NCBI GenBank assembly: GCA_902775025.1
Contig: CACYKP010000020.1
Coordinates: 89,311 to 153,310, forward strand
Source: an uncultured bacterium
Lineage (GTDB): Bacteria; Cyanobacteriota; Vampirovibrionia; Gastranaerophilales; Gastranaerophilaceae
Length of the DNA: 64,000 nt
Direction: 5' to 3'
Positions 31,251 through 39,965 of this stretch are shown here, piece by piece. Numbering within the stretch: position 1 is the first letter of the stretch; each line of letters starts with the position of its first letter. The position numbers and the translations under genes were made by a program. The notes beneath the pieces are model-generated. The model saw nothing but the letters and a program-made list of their open reading frames with translations, made no database searches and had not been told where the DNA came from.

Positions 31251-33488
31251 ATGAACAGGAAAAAACTATCGCTTGCCATTTATTGGCACATGCATCAACC
31301 GGTTTATGAGTTGGAAGGAACATATTTAATGCCGTGGGTAAGGCTTCACGCGGTGAAGGATTATCTTGATATGGCTCTTGTTCTGGAAAAATTTCCTAAA
31401 CTCAAACTCAATTTTAACATCGTTCCTGCACTAATGGATGCCATTATAGATTACGGAGAAAAAGGATTTAACGATATACATTCTGAATTAACAGTTATGG
31501 ATACGGATAATTTGTCTGATGAAGAAAAATCTTTTGTCTTGAACAATTTTTTCAATACAAAATTTGAAACGATGGTGTATAAAAACGAAACGTACCGTAA
31601 TTTATACCAAAAACGTTTTAGCAGAGAAAATTTTGGAATTGACGATTTTAATGCCCAAGAGTACGCAGATTTGATGGCAGTATTTAACCTTGTTTGGATT
31701 GACCCTGTTCATTTTGAAAGATATCCGAGATTACAGGAGTTGTGGGATAAAAAATATTGTTATACAAGAGATGACAGAATAGAAATCCTTGATATTCAAC
31801 GACAAATCATAAGAGAGATTATTCCAACTTTTAAAAAATATATTAATGAAGGCAGAATAGAGCTTACGACAAGTCCTTATTACCACGCAATTTTGCCGAT
31901 TTTGATTGATGCAAAATCTTCTGCCAAAACAGGTTTGACATCCGCAGGACTTCCAGACAGACTTGGAATGGGCGATGATGCAAAAACTCAGATAAAAGCA
32001 GGTTTAGACAGAATAGAAGACATTTTTGGAGTTAGACCGAAAGGAATGTGGCCTCCGGAACTTTGTATCGGCCCTAAAACTTTGGCTGTTTTTGCTCACG
32101 AAGGTATTAAATGGACTATATCCGATGAAGGTATTTTATCAAGCTCTATAAACTTTGATTTTGTAAGGGATTTTAAGGGTAATATGTCCGATCCTTATCA
32201 TCTTTTGAAGGTTTATAATTATCAAACAAAACAATCAGATATTGATATTGTTTTCCGTGATCGTTCTATTCCTAATCTTATAAACTTTGAGTACGCAGGA
32301 ATAAATCCTGATATGGCTGCAGGCGATATGTATGAGAAGATTAAAACAATTCAAAATAAACTTCTTGTATCACCTGATGAAACCCATCTCTTAACAATAG
32401 CTGCCGACTGCGAAAACTGTTGGGAAAATTATCAAAATGACGGCAGAGAATTTTTAGATAAGATTTACGGACTTATAGAAAACGATGAAACGCTTGAAAC
32501 AGTTTTAATTAGCGATTATATTGAACAAGACAAACATAAAAAGAGTTTGAAGAAAATATATTCAGGTTCTTGGATTGATAAAACCTTCCAATATTGGATA
32601 GGCGAACCTGAAAAAAACAAAGCTTGGTCAGCCTTGAAGAATACTAAAGATGATTTTAATGAATTTAAAAAACAAAACAGAAATCATCCTAATATTATGA
32701 AGGCAAAAAGAGAGCTTTTAATAGCTCAAGGGAGCGACTGGTTCTGGTGGTATGGTGAACCGAATAACTCAGGCCAGGACTTCTTATTTGACTATATGTT
32801 CAGAGAACGGCTAAAACATGTTTATACATTGTTAGGTTTAGAATACCCTGCATACCTTGATAATTCAATAATTACAAAAATTGAAGTTCCGTTTAAACTT
32901 CCTAAACGCCAAATAACACCTTCAATGGATGGTATGAGCAAAAGCTCTGACGACTGGTACAATGCAGGCACAATAAGTATGCTTGACGGACCTGTGTTTA
33001 GGGAAAATAAGAATGTTGATAAAATAGACTTTGGATGCGATAAAGACAATATATATTTTAGACTTCATGTTAGCAAAGGTGCAAGTGAAATAAGCTTTGT
33101 AGATAGGATTAACCAATTCTATATTTATACCCGTAACGCAAGCAGAATTGGGAATAGAGCTCATATCAGACTAATAAGCAGAACAGATAATCCTTATCCC
33201 GTTTTGACGGAAAAATTTGAACACGAGCTTACACTTACACTCATAAAAGATACTTTGTATCCACTAAGAATGACAACTGTTTTGCATCCTGATATTTGGA
33301 CACTTGATAACCCTGAAGGTATAAAAATGGTGTATGAAGATGTCATAGATGTTGCCATTCCTTTTGATAAACTTGGTGTACAAGAAGGCGAAACAGTAGA
33401 ATTTTTTATGGCAAATACAGATTCTGCCGTTAAAAATACTTACCTTCCGCAAGAAGTTTTGCTAACATTAAACAGAGAACAGATTTAA
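31251..33488 (+). CDS. Glycoside hydrolase family 57 (alpha-glucan-acting) protein
   Basis: 745 residues. GH57 (beta/alpha)7 barrel motifs are visible: HMHQPVY near 12, a GRIELTTSPYYHAILPIL segment near 205, the nucleophile region MWPPELCIG with Glu at about 270, and the acid/base region AADCENCWENYQNDG with Asp at about 386. The C-terminal part (about 430-745) is beta-rich and matches the layout of amylopullulanase/alpha-amylase-like GH57 proteins. It lacks a signal peptide, so it acts on cytoplasmic glycogen or maltodextrins. Which activity (amylase, pullulanase, glucanotransferase) cannot be read. Start at 31251; the in-frame ATG at 31233 lies upstream of the -10 box. Confidence 0.88.
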   Translation: MNRKKLSLAIYWHMHQPVYELEGTYLMPWVRLHAVKDYLDMALVLEKFPKLKLNFNIVPALMDAIIDYGEKGFNDIHSELTVMDTDNLSDEEKSFVLNNFFNTKFETMVYKNETYRNLYQKRFSRENFGIDDFNAQEYADLMAVFNLVWIDPVHFERYPRLQELWDKKYCYTRDDRIEILDIQRQIIREIIPTFKKYINEGRIELTTSPYYHAILPILIDAKSSAKTGLTSAGLPDRLGMGDDAKTQIKAGLDRIEDIFGVRPKGMWPPELCIGPKTLAVFAHEGIKWTISDEGILSSSINFDFVRDFKGNMSDPYHLLKVYNYQTKQSDIDIVFRDRSIPNLINFEYAGINPDMAAGDMYEKIKTIQNKLLVSPDETHLLTIAADCENCWENYQNDGREFLDKIYGLIENDETLETVLISDYIEQDKHKKSLKKIYSGSWIDKTFQYWIGEPEKNKAWSALKNTKDDFNEFKKQNRNHPNIMKAKRELLIAQGSDWFWWYGEPNNSGQDFLFDYMFRERLKHVYTLLGLEYPAYLDNSIITKIEVPFKLPKRQITPSMDGMSKSSDDWYNAGTISMLDGPVFRENKNVDKIDFGCDKDNIYFRLHVSKGASEISFVDRINQFYIYTRNASRIGNRAHIRLISRTDNPYPVLTEKFEHELTLTLIKDTLYPLRMTTVLHPDIWTLDNPEGIKMVYEDVIDVAIPFDKLGVQEGETVEFFMANTDSAVKNTYLPQEVLLTLNREQI

Positions 33489-33855
33489 TTGACAGAGGTT
33501 GCAGAGTAACTGAAGATTTTCATATCACAATGGGAATAATGTACCAATCCTTCGTATAAATACACAAAAGAATTCGTGGAAAAGGCACTAGAATTAATAG
33601 ATGTCGGAAGATATGTTTAGATTATTATTCAAATTCGAAGCTATCATTAAAAGCTAAACTCTTTGTCCACCTTTATGGTGATGATTCTACTGTTTTCTTT
33701 CACTATAGGATTCCTCCATTAACTTTCTATCTAAAATGTAATAATTCTAATTTTCTTAATTAACATAAGAATTATCTTACACATATTAAAATGTAATATT
33801 CTTATTCAATGTAATGGAGTATGAATATAAAAGAGGCAATTTAGGATCTTCTTAA
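33489..33855. other. Gene-free stretch after GH57
   Basis: No convincing gene, RNA or terminator. Short stop-broken frames on both strands and scattered TAAGAATTAT-like inverted words suggest decayed sequence. Confidence 0.4.
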
Positions 33856-34071
33856 ACGGCAAACAAGACTCTCTTTGTCTTTACAATATTGTTTTTCTAT
33901 TGTGCTCAAGCACAAGCATTACAACATAACGACCTCAAACGGTCTTATAATGCCTTATTTGACGATTCGACCTCTCGTATATACGATTTTATTAAACTAT
34001 ATAGGCACTTTCAGCGTATTAAATTGAGAGATATTTATTTTTATTTTGGCAATACAACAACAAATGTGTAG
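33856..34071 (+). pseudogene. Remnant of a small exported protein
   Basis: The frame reads TANKTLFVFTILFFYCAQAQA, a typical signal-peptide core and cleavage site, followed by about 48 polar residues ending GNTTTNV. There is no ATG in frame; the frame opens just after a stop at 33853. It may be a truncated secreted protein gene. No homologue is recognised. Confidence 0.35.
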
Positions 34072-34111
34072 TTGTCATAAGAATTAAATCTAAATTGATA
34101 AATATTTACTT

Positions 34112-34333
34112 CTAATCTATAATTTTTCTTTTCAATGCAATGTATACAGCTTCAGTTCTATTTTTTGCATTTTGTTTAAATATTATTGCAGATACATGTG
34201 CTTTTACAGCATGCTTGCTCATATATAATTCTTCTCCAATTTCTTTGTTAGTTAACCCTTTAGCTATATATTGTATAAGCTCCAATTCTCTATTTGTTAA
34301 ACTAATACTTATATTATTACCTCTTATTTGCAA
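34112..34333 (-). CDS. LuxR/NarL-type HTH domain, possibly a truncated response regulator
   Basis: 73 residues, essentially only the GerE-type DNA-binding domain: LTNRELELIQYIAKGLTNKEIGEELYMSKHAVKAHVSAI with the four-helix pattern intact. The frame remains open about 35 bases further upstream (reading LSIKDISEIQ), but there is no ATG or receiver domain. It is therefore either a stand-alone regulator starting at TTG or the tail of a lost NarL-type response regulator. Confidence 0.6.
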   Translation of the reverse strand: MQIRGNNISISLTNRELELIQYIAKGLTNKEIGEELYMSKHAVKAHVSAIIFKQNAKNRTEAVYIALKRKIID

Positions 34334-34433
34334 TTGTATTTCAGAAATATCTTTTATTGATAATCTTTGACATTAGTTAACACCTTATTAAATTATCAAT
34401 TTCTTGGAAATTAAAAGAAAATATATTTATTAT

Positions 34434-35291
34434 TTATTTGCCAAAAACCTTTAATACTTTATTTAATACATTTATATGTATGTTTCCTTTAAAGTTTGTT
34501 TTTTCCCCATCTATGTGACAAGCAAGCCAAGAATTTTTAATATTAACTTCTTTTGCTCGAATATATTCTGCACGACTACTGTTCTTTCTTATTTTTAGTA
34601 TTATACATAGAAATTCAAAGAAGAATATAATTGGATTAGTAGTCTTTAATGCAAATATATCCATCAATCCATCATCCAATTTTGAATTATGTGCAAGCGA
34701 TACTACATTACGATACATATTTGCTGCGTTGGCAAATATTATGCAGGATGCATCTATATTACGCTGTTCTCCGTCAATGACCATTTTATATTCTTTCAGC
34801 TTAAGTCTTAATGCAAAAATAATACCTGCTATAAAATATGCAAAGTAACCGAACTTATTTTTCAAACTTTGTGGCGTTTTACATATTATATCTGAGTCAT
34901 ATCCCAAACCGCATCTCAATGCACAGTATTCATCATTAATATTTAATACATCAATTTTCTTTTTATTTCCTTTTTCAATAATTTTCAATGTTTTCTTTAA
35001 ACTCATAGATAAACCCAATTTTGCAGCCAAAAGATTAGCAGTACCGCACGGAATAATTCCTAATGTTTTATCGGTATTAATGATATAGGGAACAACTTTA
35101 TTTACTGTTCCATCTCCACCCATCGCAAATATAACATCATATTCGTCTAAGTTAATATCGTCAAATTCTTCTATAGAAATAAATTTAAAACTATTACAGT
35201 TACGTAATAAAAACTTATGCATAGCTTTTTTATATAGAACAGCTTGTCTTCTCCCGGCATTACAATTAAAAACAACCAAGACATTTCTCAT
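34434..35291 (-). CDS. Diacylglycerol kinase-like lipid kinase
   Basis: 285 residues of the DAG/sphingosine kinase catalytic family. VVFNCNAGRR near the start, GGDGTVNKVV at 58-67, and GIIPCGTANLLA (nucleotide loop) are all present. C-terminal residues include CRCGLGYDSDI and LDDGLMDIFAL, typical of YegS/DgkB-type enzymes. It phosphorylates diacylglycerol or a related lipid alcohol at the membrane with ATP. It follows the PAP2 gene without a gap and probably counteracts or complements it in lipid recycling. Confidence 0.9.
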   Translation of the reverse strand: MRNVLVVFNCNAGRRQAVLYKKAMHKFLLRNCNSFKFISIEEFDDINLDEYDVIFAMGGDGTVNKVVPYIINTDKTLGIIPCGTANLLAAKLGLSMSLKKTLKIIEKGNKKKIDVLNINDEYCALRCGLGYDSDIICKTPQSLKNKFGYFAYFIAGIIFALRLKLKEYKMVIDGEQRNIDASCIIFANAANMYRNVVSLAHNSKLDDGLMDIFALKTTNPIIFFFEFLCIILKIRKNSSRAEYIRAKEVNIKNSWLACHIDGEKTNFKGNIHINVLNKVLKVFGK

Positions 35292-35903
35292 TTAAATTTT
35301 TCCTCCAATTATCCTTATTGTTTTGATATAAATAATTAATAAAATTAGAGCTAGGAAATAACCTCCTAATACATCAGTAGGATTATGAACTCCCAACCAA
35401 ACTCTGCTAAAACCAACAAAAAACATCCATAAAACGGAAAAACATATTCCACTATATTTAATATATTTATTAGAGCAGTATTTAATTAAATAAAATATTA
35501 CTAATCCCCACAAACTACAAGAAATGAAAGTATGACTTGAAACAAAACTAAAATTGTTCGGATGAACAGCAATTTGCAGTTCAATTGGAGGTCTTGGTCT
35601 TTGAACAACTATTTTAATAATGCTATTTAATATATACGCTACTAACGGAGCAGATGAAAATAACAATAAATCAATTATTAGTAGTCTTTTATAAAAGAAA
35701 ATAAAACCAATAATTAAAGGAATAATAATGCACAAAGCATATATTTGGGTATCAAGTAACATTGGTATCCATAATGGAACATTTTTAAGCAAATCTTGAA
35801 TTGCCATTATTATGTTTCTATCCCATTGTGTTACAACGGGACAGAAACAAATTATGGCGGAATAAATCAAGAATAATATAATTAAAAATATTATTTTTTT
35901 CAT
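35292..35903 (-). CDS. PAP2-family membrane phosphatase
   Basis: 203 residues with about six membrane spans. The three PAP2 motifs are present: KIVVQRPRPP, FVSSHTF (PSGH-like) and SRVWLGVHNPTDVLGG. It dephosphorylates phosphatidate, undecaprenyl diphosphate or similar lipid phosphates on the outer face of the inner membrane. The start at 35903 begins one base after the radical SAM stop, so the genes are co-transcribed. With the downstream lipid kinase it suggests a lipid phosphate cycle. Confidence 0.9.
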   Translation of the reverse strand: MKKIIFLIILFLIYSAIICFCPVVTQWDRNIIMAIQDLLKNVPLWIPMLLDTQIYALCIIIPLIIGFIFFYKRLLIIDLLLFSSAPLVAYILNSIIKIVVQRPRPPIELQIAVHPNNFSFVSSHTFISCSLWGLVIFYLIKYCSNKYIKYSGICFSVLWMFFVGFSRVWLGVHNPTDVLGGYFLALILLIIYIKTIRIIGGKI

Positions 35904-35904
35904 A

Positions 35905-36177
35905 TTAATGACATCCACATCCTGAACATTGACCATTACATGAATTATTATTTACCCCTGCAGGTTTTTCTGTAGAGCAAAAATGATCTCTATCAACGTA
36001 ATATTCGCCCTCAAGTGGGAATATCGTCATCCACAAATTATTTCTCCAATCATCATCAAGAATTTCTTTTACCTCGTGAGAATATTTGTCGATTTCAGAA
36101 GTAATTTTTGGATCTGTCAAATACATTGCGGCATCTTTATGTGTTTCATAAGGTTTGAATTCCGCATAATATTTTCT
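35905..36177 (-). pseudogene. Out-of-frame C-terminal end of the radical SAM protein
   Basis: This frame reads RKYYAEFKPYETHKDAAMYL and continues to a Cys-rich tail CNGQCSGCGCH. It fits directly after DGNI of the upstream fragment if one base was lost near 36177. No ribosome site precedes its internal ATG at 36126. The tail could bind an extra iron-sulfur cluster. Confidence 0.65.
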
Positions 36178-37394
36178 ATATTCCCGTCTTCATAAGGAAT
36201 ACCATCTCTAATTGCTCTCATAAACGGTGAAGCAAGTGCTTCTGTTAATGTGCAATTATTGACATTATGAGTTGCTAAGTGAACAAAAGTACAAGGTTCT
36301 ACATCTCCTTTCGGATTGACGTGAACATATTGTCTACCACCTGCGATACAACCCATCATTTCAGGGCCATCTCCCCAAAAATCAACAGTCATCATTGGTA
36401 AAGTGTTTCTAGCATTATAAACAGCTTTCAAAATTTGACGTCTTTGTTCTGCATTAGGTGTCATACTAATATCAGGGCTGTCTCCAACAGGAACATAATG
36501 GAAGAACCAAGTCCATAAACAACCCTTTGCTGATAACATTTGCATAAATTCATCCGATGTAACTTCATCACAGTTTTGACTGGTTGCAACAACAGATGCA
36601 CCGAAAAAGATTCCGGCATTACGCAACATATCCATTTTATCCATAACCATATCAAAAGTACCTTCGCCACGAACGGCATCAGTATTTTCTTTTAATCCGC
36701 TTATTGAAAACATTGGTTGAACATTACCCAATCTTTGCAGTTCTTTTACTATTTTTTCGGTAATCAAAGAACCGTTTGTGAACGTTATGAATGTACAATC
36801 ATTAAATTCTTCGCATAGTTCTAAGAATTCTTTACGGCAGAATGGCTCGCCACCAACGATAGGGAATATATGAATACCCATTACATCTCTTGCTTCTGTA
36901 AATATCTCACGCCATTTATCCTTTGTTAAATCTTCCCTAACATCATATTCGTGAGCCCAACAGCCTTTGCAATGGAAGTTGCAGTTCTTTGTGATACTTG
37001 CCAACAAAACTGTAGGAGGGAAGAAACCATTTTTAGCATTAAATTCGGAACGTTTTCTTAAATTATCACCATAATAACCGTTAACAAAGAAATTTTTAAT
37101 CCATTTATTTCTGCAATTTGGATGTAATTCGGTTAAAATCTTTTTCCACCAAAAAAGATGCGGGTGTTCTGATGAAAATAACCATTGCATCCTTCTTGCA
37201 TGGTTGATACCACCTTTTGAACCTGCTATTTTTTCAAATATTTTTGCAAGATTAACTAATTTTTGTTTTGAAAAATTTCTACCCAAATAGTTAATTGTTT
37301 GATCAATAACAAAGTTATTAAACTTTAATTTCATCCCATCAAACATTCCCATTGAATTTGACTGCCACATAGCTTTTTGTTCTTTTACTCTCAT
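36117..37394 (-). CDS. Radical SAM protein (frameshifted C-terminus)
   Basis: The SAM-cleaving [4Fe-4S] motif CNFHCKGC has its cysteines at 138, 142 and 145. GGEP (VGGEPFCRKEF) and a SPASM-like region near 355-385 (GCIAGGRQYVHVNPKGDVEPC) follow. The first 125 residues are an unusual extension, as in some lipid- or hopanoid-linked radical SAM enzymes. The frame ends with 16 aberrant residues after DGNI; the proper C-terminus lies in the next frame. It is first in an operon with PAP2 and lipid kinase genes, suggesting lipid modification (inference). The ATG at 37394 has AAAGGA upstream. Confidence 0.85.
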   Translation of the reverse strand: MRVKEQKAMWQSNSMGMFDGMKLKFNNFVIDQTINYLGRNFSKQKLVNLAKIFEKIAGSKGGINHARRMQWLFSSEHPHLFWWKKILTELHPNCRNKWIKNFFVNGYYGDNLRKRSEFNAKNGFFPPTVLLASITKNCNFHCKGCWAHEYDVREDLTKDKWREIFTEARDVMGIHIFPIVGGEPFCRKEFLELCEEFNDCTFITFTNGSLITEKIVKELQRLGNVQPMFSISGLKENTDAVRGEGTFDMVMDKMDMLRNAGIFFGASVVATSQNCDEVTSDEFMQMLSAKGCLWTWFFHYVPVGDSPDISMTPNAEQRRQILKAVYNARNTLPMMTVDFWGDGPEMMGCIAGGRQYVHVNPKGDVEPCTFVHLATHNVNNCTLTEALASPFMRAIRDGIPYEDGNIENIMRNSNLMKHIKMPQCI

Positions 37395-37452
37395 CTCAAA
37401 TCCTTTCATTTAAATATTATAAATAATATATTTGCATAAAACTAACTGTTAA

Positions 37453-37845
37453 ACAAGTATAATTGGACAGGACAGAAGACATGTTAAGGTTATGATTGAA
37501 AATCGTGACATTGAAACACTTATAAAACAATATGATTTTGAAGATGCATTTTTCTATTGCGATCCTCCGTACTCTCAAGGCTGTGGTTATGAGGTAACGA
37601 CTACAAAAGATTTTGACCACGAAAGACTTAGAGAATTGCTAGGAAATATCAAAGGTAGATTTTTATTATCTTATGATGATTCTCCAAAAATCAGAGAACT
37701 TTACAAAGGCTTTGAAATGATTGAAGTTGAGAGACTAAACGGCATAAATAATCGTTCAGAGATAGAAAATCGTAAAAAGATGTTTAAAGAGCTTTTAATT
37801 GCTAATTACCCAATAAAGGAACTTCATGAGCGAAGATCCAATTGA
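37453..37845 (+). pseudogene. Truncated phage-type DNA adenine methylase
   Basis: Reads HVKVMIENRDIETLIKQYD, then FFYCDPPYSQG with the catalytic DPPY motif, and continues to a normal-looking Dam C-terminus. The N-terminal SAM-binding third is missing; the frame begins after a stop at 37450. It adjoins another phage gene remnant, so it is prophage debris and unlikely to be active. Confidence 0.8.
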
Positions 37846-38266
37846 AATAATACTTGATAATAAAGAAGTTGAAAAGAAACTGCAAGAGCTTGCAAAAAAA
37901 CATCTGACCTTAAGCCATTGATGAAAAACATTGCCGGCATATTTGCTTCTGCTGCGGAAGACAACTTTGCAGAAGAGGACAGACCTGATAAATGGCAAGA
38001 TTTATCACCAGTTACAAAAAAATGCGTGAGAAGAAAAAGAAATGGCCTGGACAAATTCTTCAAGTGTCAGGTCAACTTGCATCATCAATAAATACATATT
38101 ATGACAATGATTCAGCAGTAATTGGCTCAAATCTTGAATATGCGGCAGAAATAAAAAAGTAAATATACTTGCAAGACCTTATTTAAAACTTACAGATGAG
38201 GATTTAAAAGAAATTATAAAAATTATAGAAAAATATCTCAGTATAGAAATTAAAGAGCAGTTCTAA
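37826..38266 (+). pseudogene. Decayed phage virion morphogenesis protein (Mu gpG-like)
   Basis: Three frames together give MSEDPIEIILDNKEVEKKL, then DLKPLMKNIAGIFASAAEDNF, RPDKWQDLSPVTKK, QILQVSGQLASSI, IGSNLEYAAEI and NILARPYLKLTDEDLKEII. This is the layout of the phage virion morphogenesis (tail completion) family, which ends ARPFLGLSDED-like. At least three indels break it. It overlaps tagD by four bases. Confidence 0.75.
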
Positions 38267-38652
38267 TTTTTATGTAAATATTCTTTTGTTTGCGTAGATG
38301 ATACATCAGGGGTTCTTGGTAAATATATCACTTCACAATAATCTTTTAAAAAATCAAATTTACCTTTCCAATCATCTCCCATAACAAAAATATCAGCTTG
38401 GTATTTTTGGACATCTTCAATTTTTTGTTCCCAATTATATTCTGGAACAACCAAATCTACATATCTACAGGCTTCGAGAATCATTTTTCTTTGTTCATAC
38501 GTATAATATGACTTTTTATTTTTTATTTGGTTAAATTCATCACTTGATAAAACTACAATTAAGTAATCTCCAAGTGCTTTTGCTCGTTTTAATAAGTTGA
38601 TGTGCCCATAATGTAAAACATCAAATGTACCATAAGTAATAACTCGTTTCAT
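38263..38652 (-). CDS. tagD: Glycerol-3-phosphate cytidylyltransferase
   Basis: A 129-residue cytidylyltransferase: nucleotide-binding YGTFDVLHYGHINLL with HxGH at 14-17, and the C-terminal RTPDVSSTQTK motif. It makes CDP-glycerol from CTP and glycerol-3-phosphate. The TagB/F-like gene two genes downstream would use CDP-glycerol, pointing to glycerol-phosphate in the surface polymer. AAAGGAG precedes the start. Confidence 0.93.
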   Translation of the reverse strand: MKRVITYGTFDVLHYGHINLLKRAKALGDYLIVVLSSDEFNQIKNKKSYYTYEQRKMILEACRYVDLVVPEYNWEQKIEDVQKYQADIFVMGDDWKGKFDFLKDYCEVIYLPRTPDVSSTQTKEYLHKN

Positions 38653-38653
38653 T

Positions 38654-39892
38654 TTATATCTCCTTTAATAATTTATATTTCAAAACTCCAAACAATCTTA
38701 TTATAAAGACAATAATTTCCGTAATTAAAACCATCCAAGCAATCGAATAAACATTCATTTTGCCCAAGAAAAAAAGTAAAATTAAACCAATAATATGAAA
38801 GACTGAACCTATTATAACGCTCCCATTAGCTTCTTTTGTATGTCCCAATGCTCCCAAAAGCGGATATCCAATCAATATAGATGGGAAGGTTACTAATACA
38901 ACAAAACAGAAAATTCTTAATATCTTATACGCTTCAACCATATCTGTTCCATAGAAAATAGTTATGAATTCTTTGGCGAATAGAAATACAAATCCGCAAA
39001 TGAATAAATTGCAAATTAAGGCAATTAAAACCCATTTTTTATAAGTTTTCATATCTTTATACTTTGCTACGAAAGGATAGAGTGCTTGGTTTAGAGGTTG
39101 TTGTATTCCGTTCATTGAATTATATATTTTTTCTGCTGCAACATAATATCCAACCATAATATTTGAACCGATTAGGCCAAGACAAAAGGTATTTGTGTTT
39201 GTATAAGCCGAAACAGATACTCTTGATAAAAAGAATTCTGAACTGTATTTGAATTGTTTCTTTATAGACTGCCATTTGGGTAAGTATAGTTTTATATCGA
39301 ACTCTTTTATTGCAAAATACATTCCGATTACGCCAGAAACTAAGAACCCAAGTGAATTTAATAGTGGAACAATGATATAATCGTCTGATTTTTTGACAAA
39401 AATAAATATCAAAACCAAGAAAATTGTTTTCGATAGGATATTTAAGAATGTTATGTACTTCATTCTTTCTATACCCTGAAAAAACCATACAGGGTATATT
39501 ACATTACCAACAACCATAAGAAAAGAGAATAAGAATACAAGCCAATTTTCTTGAAGTTTTGGGATGAAAATAATCATTGCGCTAAGTATAACAAAACTGA
39601 CTAACAACAGACAGATTTTTATAAATGTTACTGCACTAAAAATATTTGAGAGGTTGTTCTTGTTGTGTCTGTTTACAGCAATCTCTCTGACTGCAGAAAG
39701 TCCGAAACCATAGTCTGTCAGCATAATGAAATATGCCATAAATGCAAAAGCAAAGAAAACGATACCGAATCTTTCTACACCGAGAACACGGAAAAGGTAA
39801 GGCAAATTAATCAGCGGAATAACGTACGACACAATTTGTAACGCACCTAGTGATATAAAATTTTCTAATAATGTTTTCTTTTCGCCTGCCAT
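38654..39892 (-). CDS. Wzx-type oligosaccharide flippase
   Basis: 412 residues with about twelve membrane spans, matching the polysaccharide transporter (RfbX/MATE-like) family: an N-terminal LGALQIVSYVIPLINLPYLFRVLG, then FAFAFMAYFIMLTDYGFGLSAVREIA. It flips undecaprenyl-linked repeat units across the inner membrane. It ends one base before the tagD start and sits in the polymer locus. Confidence 0.92.
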   Translation of the reverse strand: MAGEKKTLLENFISLGALQIVSYVIPLINLPYLFRVLGVERFGIVFFAFAFMAYFIMLTDYGFGLSAVREIAVNRHNKNNLSNIFSAVTFIKICLLLVSFVILSAMIIFIPKLQENWLVFLFSFLMVVGNVIYPVWFFQGIERMKYITFLNILSKTIFLVLIFIFVKKSDDYIIVPLLNSLGFLVSGVIGMYFAIKEFDIKLYLPKWQSIKKQFKYSSEFFLSRVSVSAYTNTNTFCLGLIGSNIMVGYYVAAEKIYNSMNGIQQPLNQALYPFVAKYKDMKTYKKWVLIALICNLFICGFVFLFAKEFITIFYGTDMVEAYKILRIFCFVVLVTFPSILIGYPLLGALGHTKEANGSVIIGSVFHIIGLILLFFLGKMNVYSIAWMVLITEIIVFIIRLFGVLKYKLLKEI

Positions 39893-39903
39893 TTAAACCT
39901 TTC

Positions 39904-39963
39904 CTGTCATTCTGAGGCTTTATCCGAAAAATCTCTACTTTGTCATTCTGAACTTGTTTCAGA
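39904..39963. repeat. Dispersed repeat, family C, between flippase and TagB/F-like genes
   Basis: Two partial direct units, TGTCATTCTGAGGC (39907 on) and TGTCATTCTGAACTTGTTTC (39942 on), occupy nearly the whole 73-base gap. It resembles 31081-31143. Confidence 0.5.
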
Positions 39964-39965
39964 AT

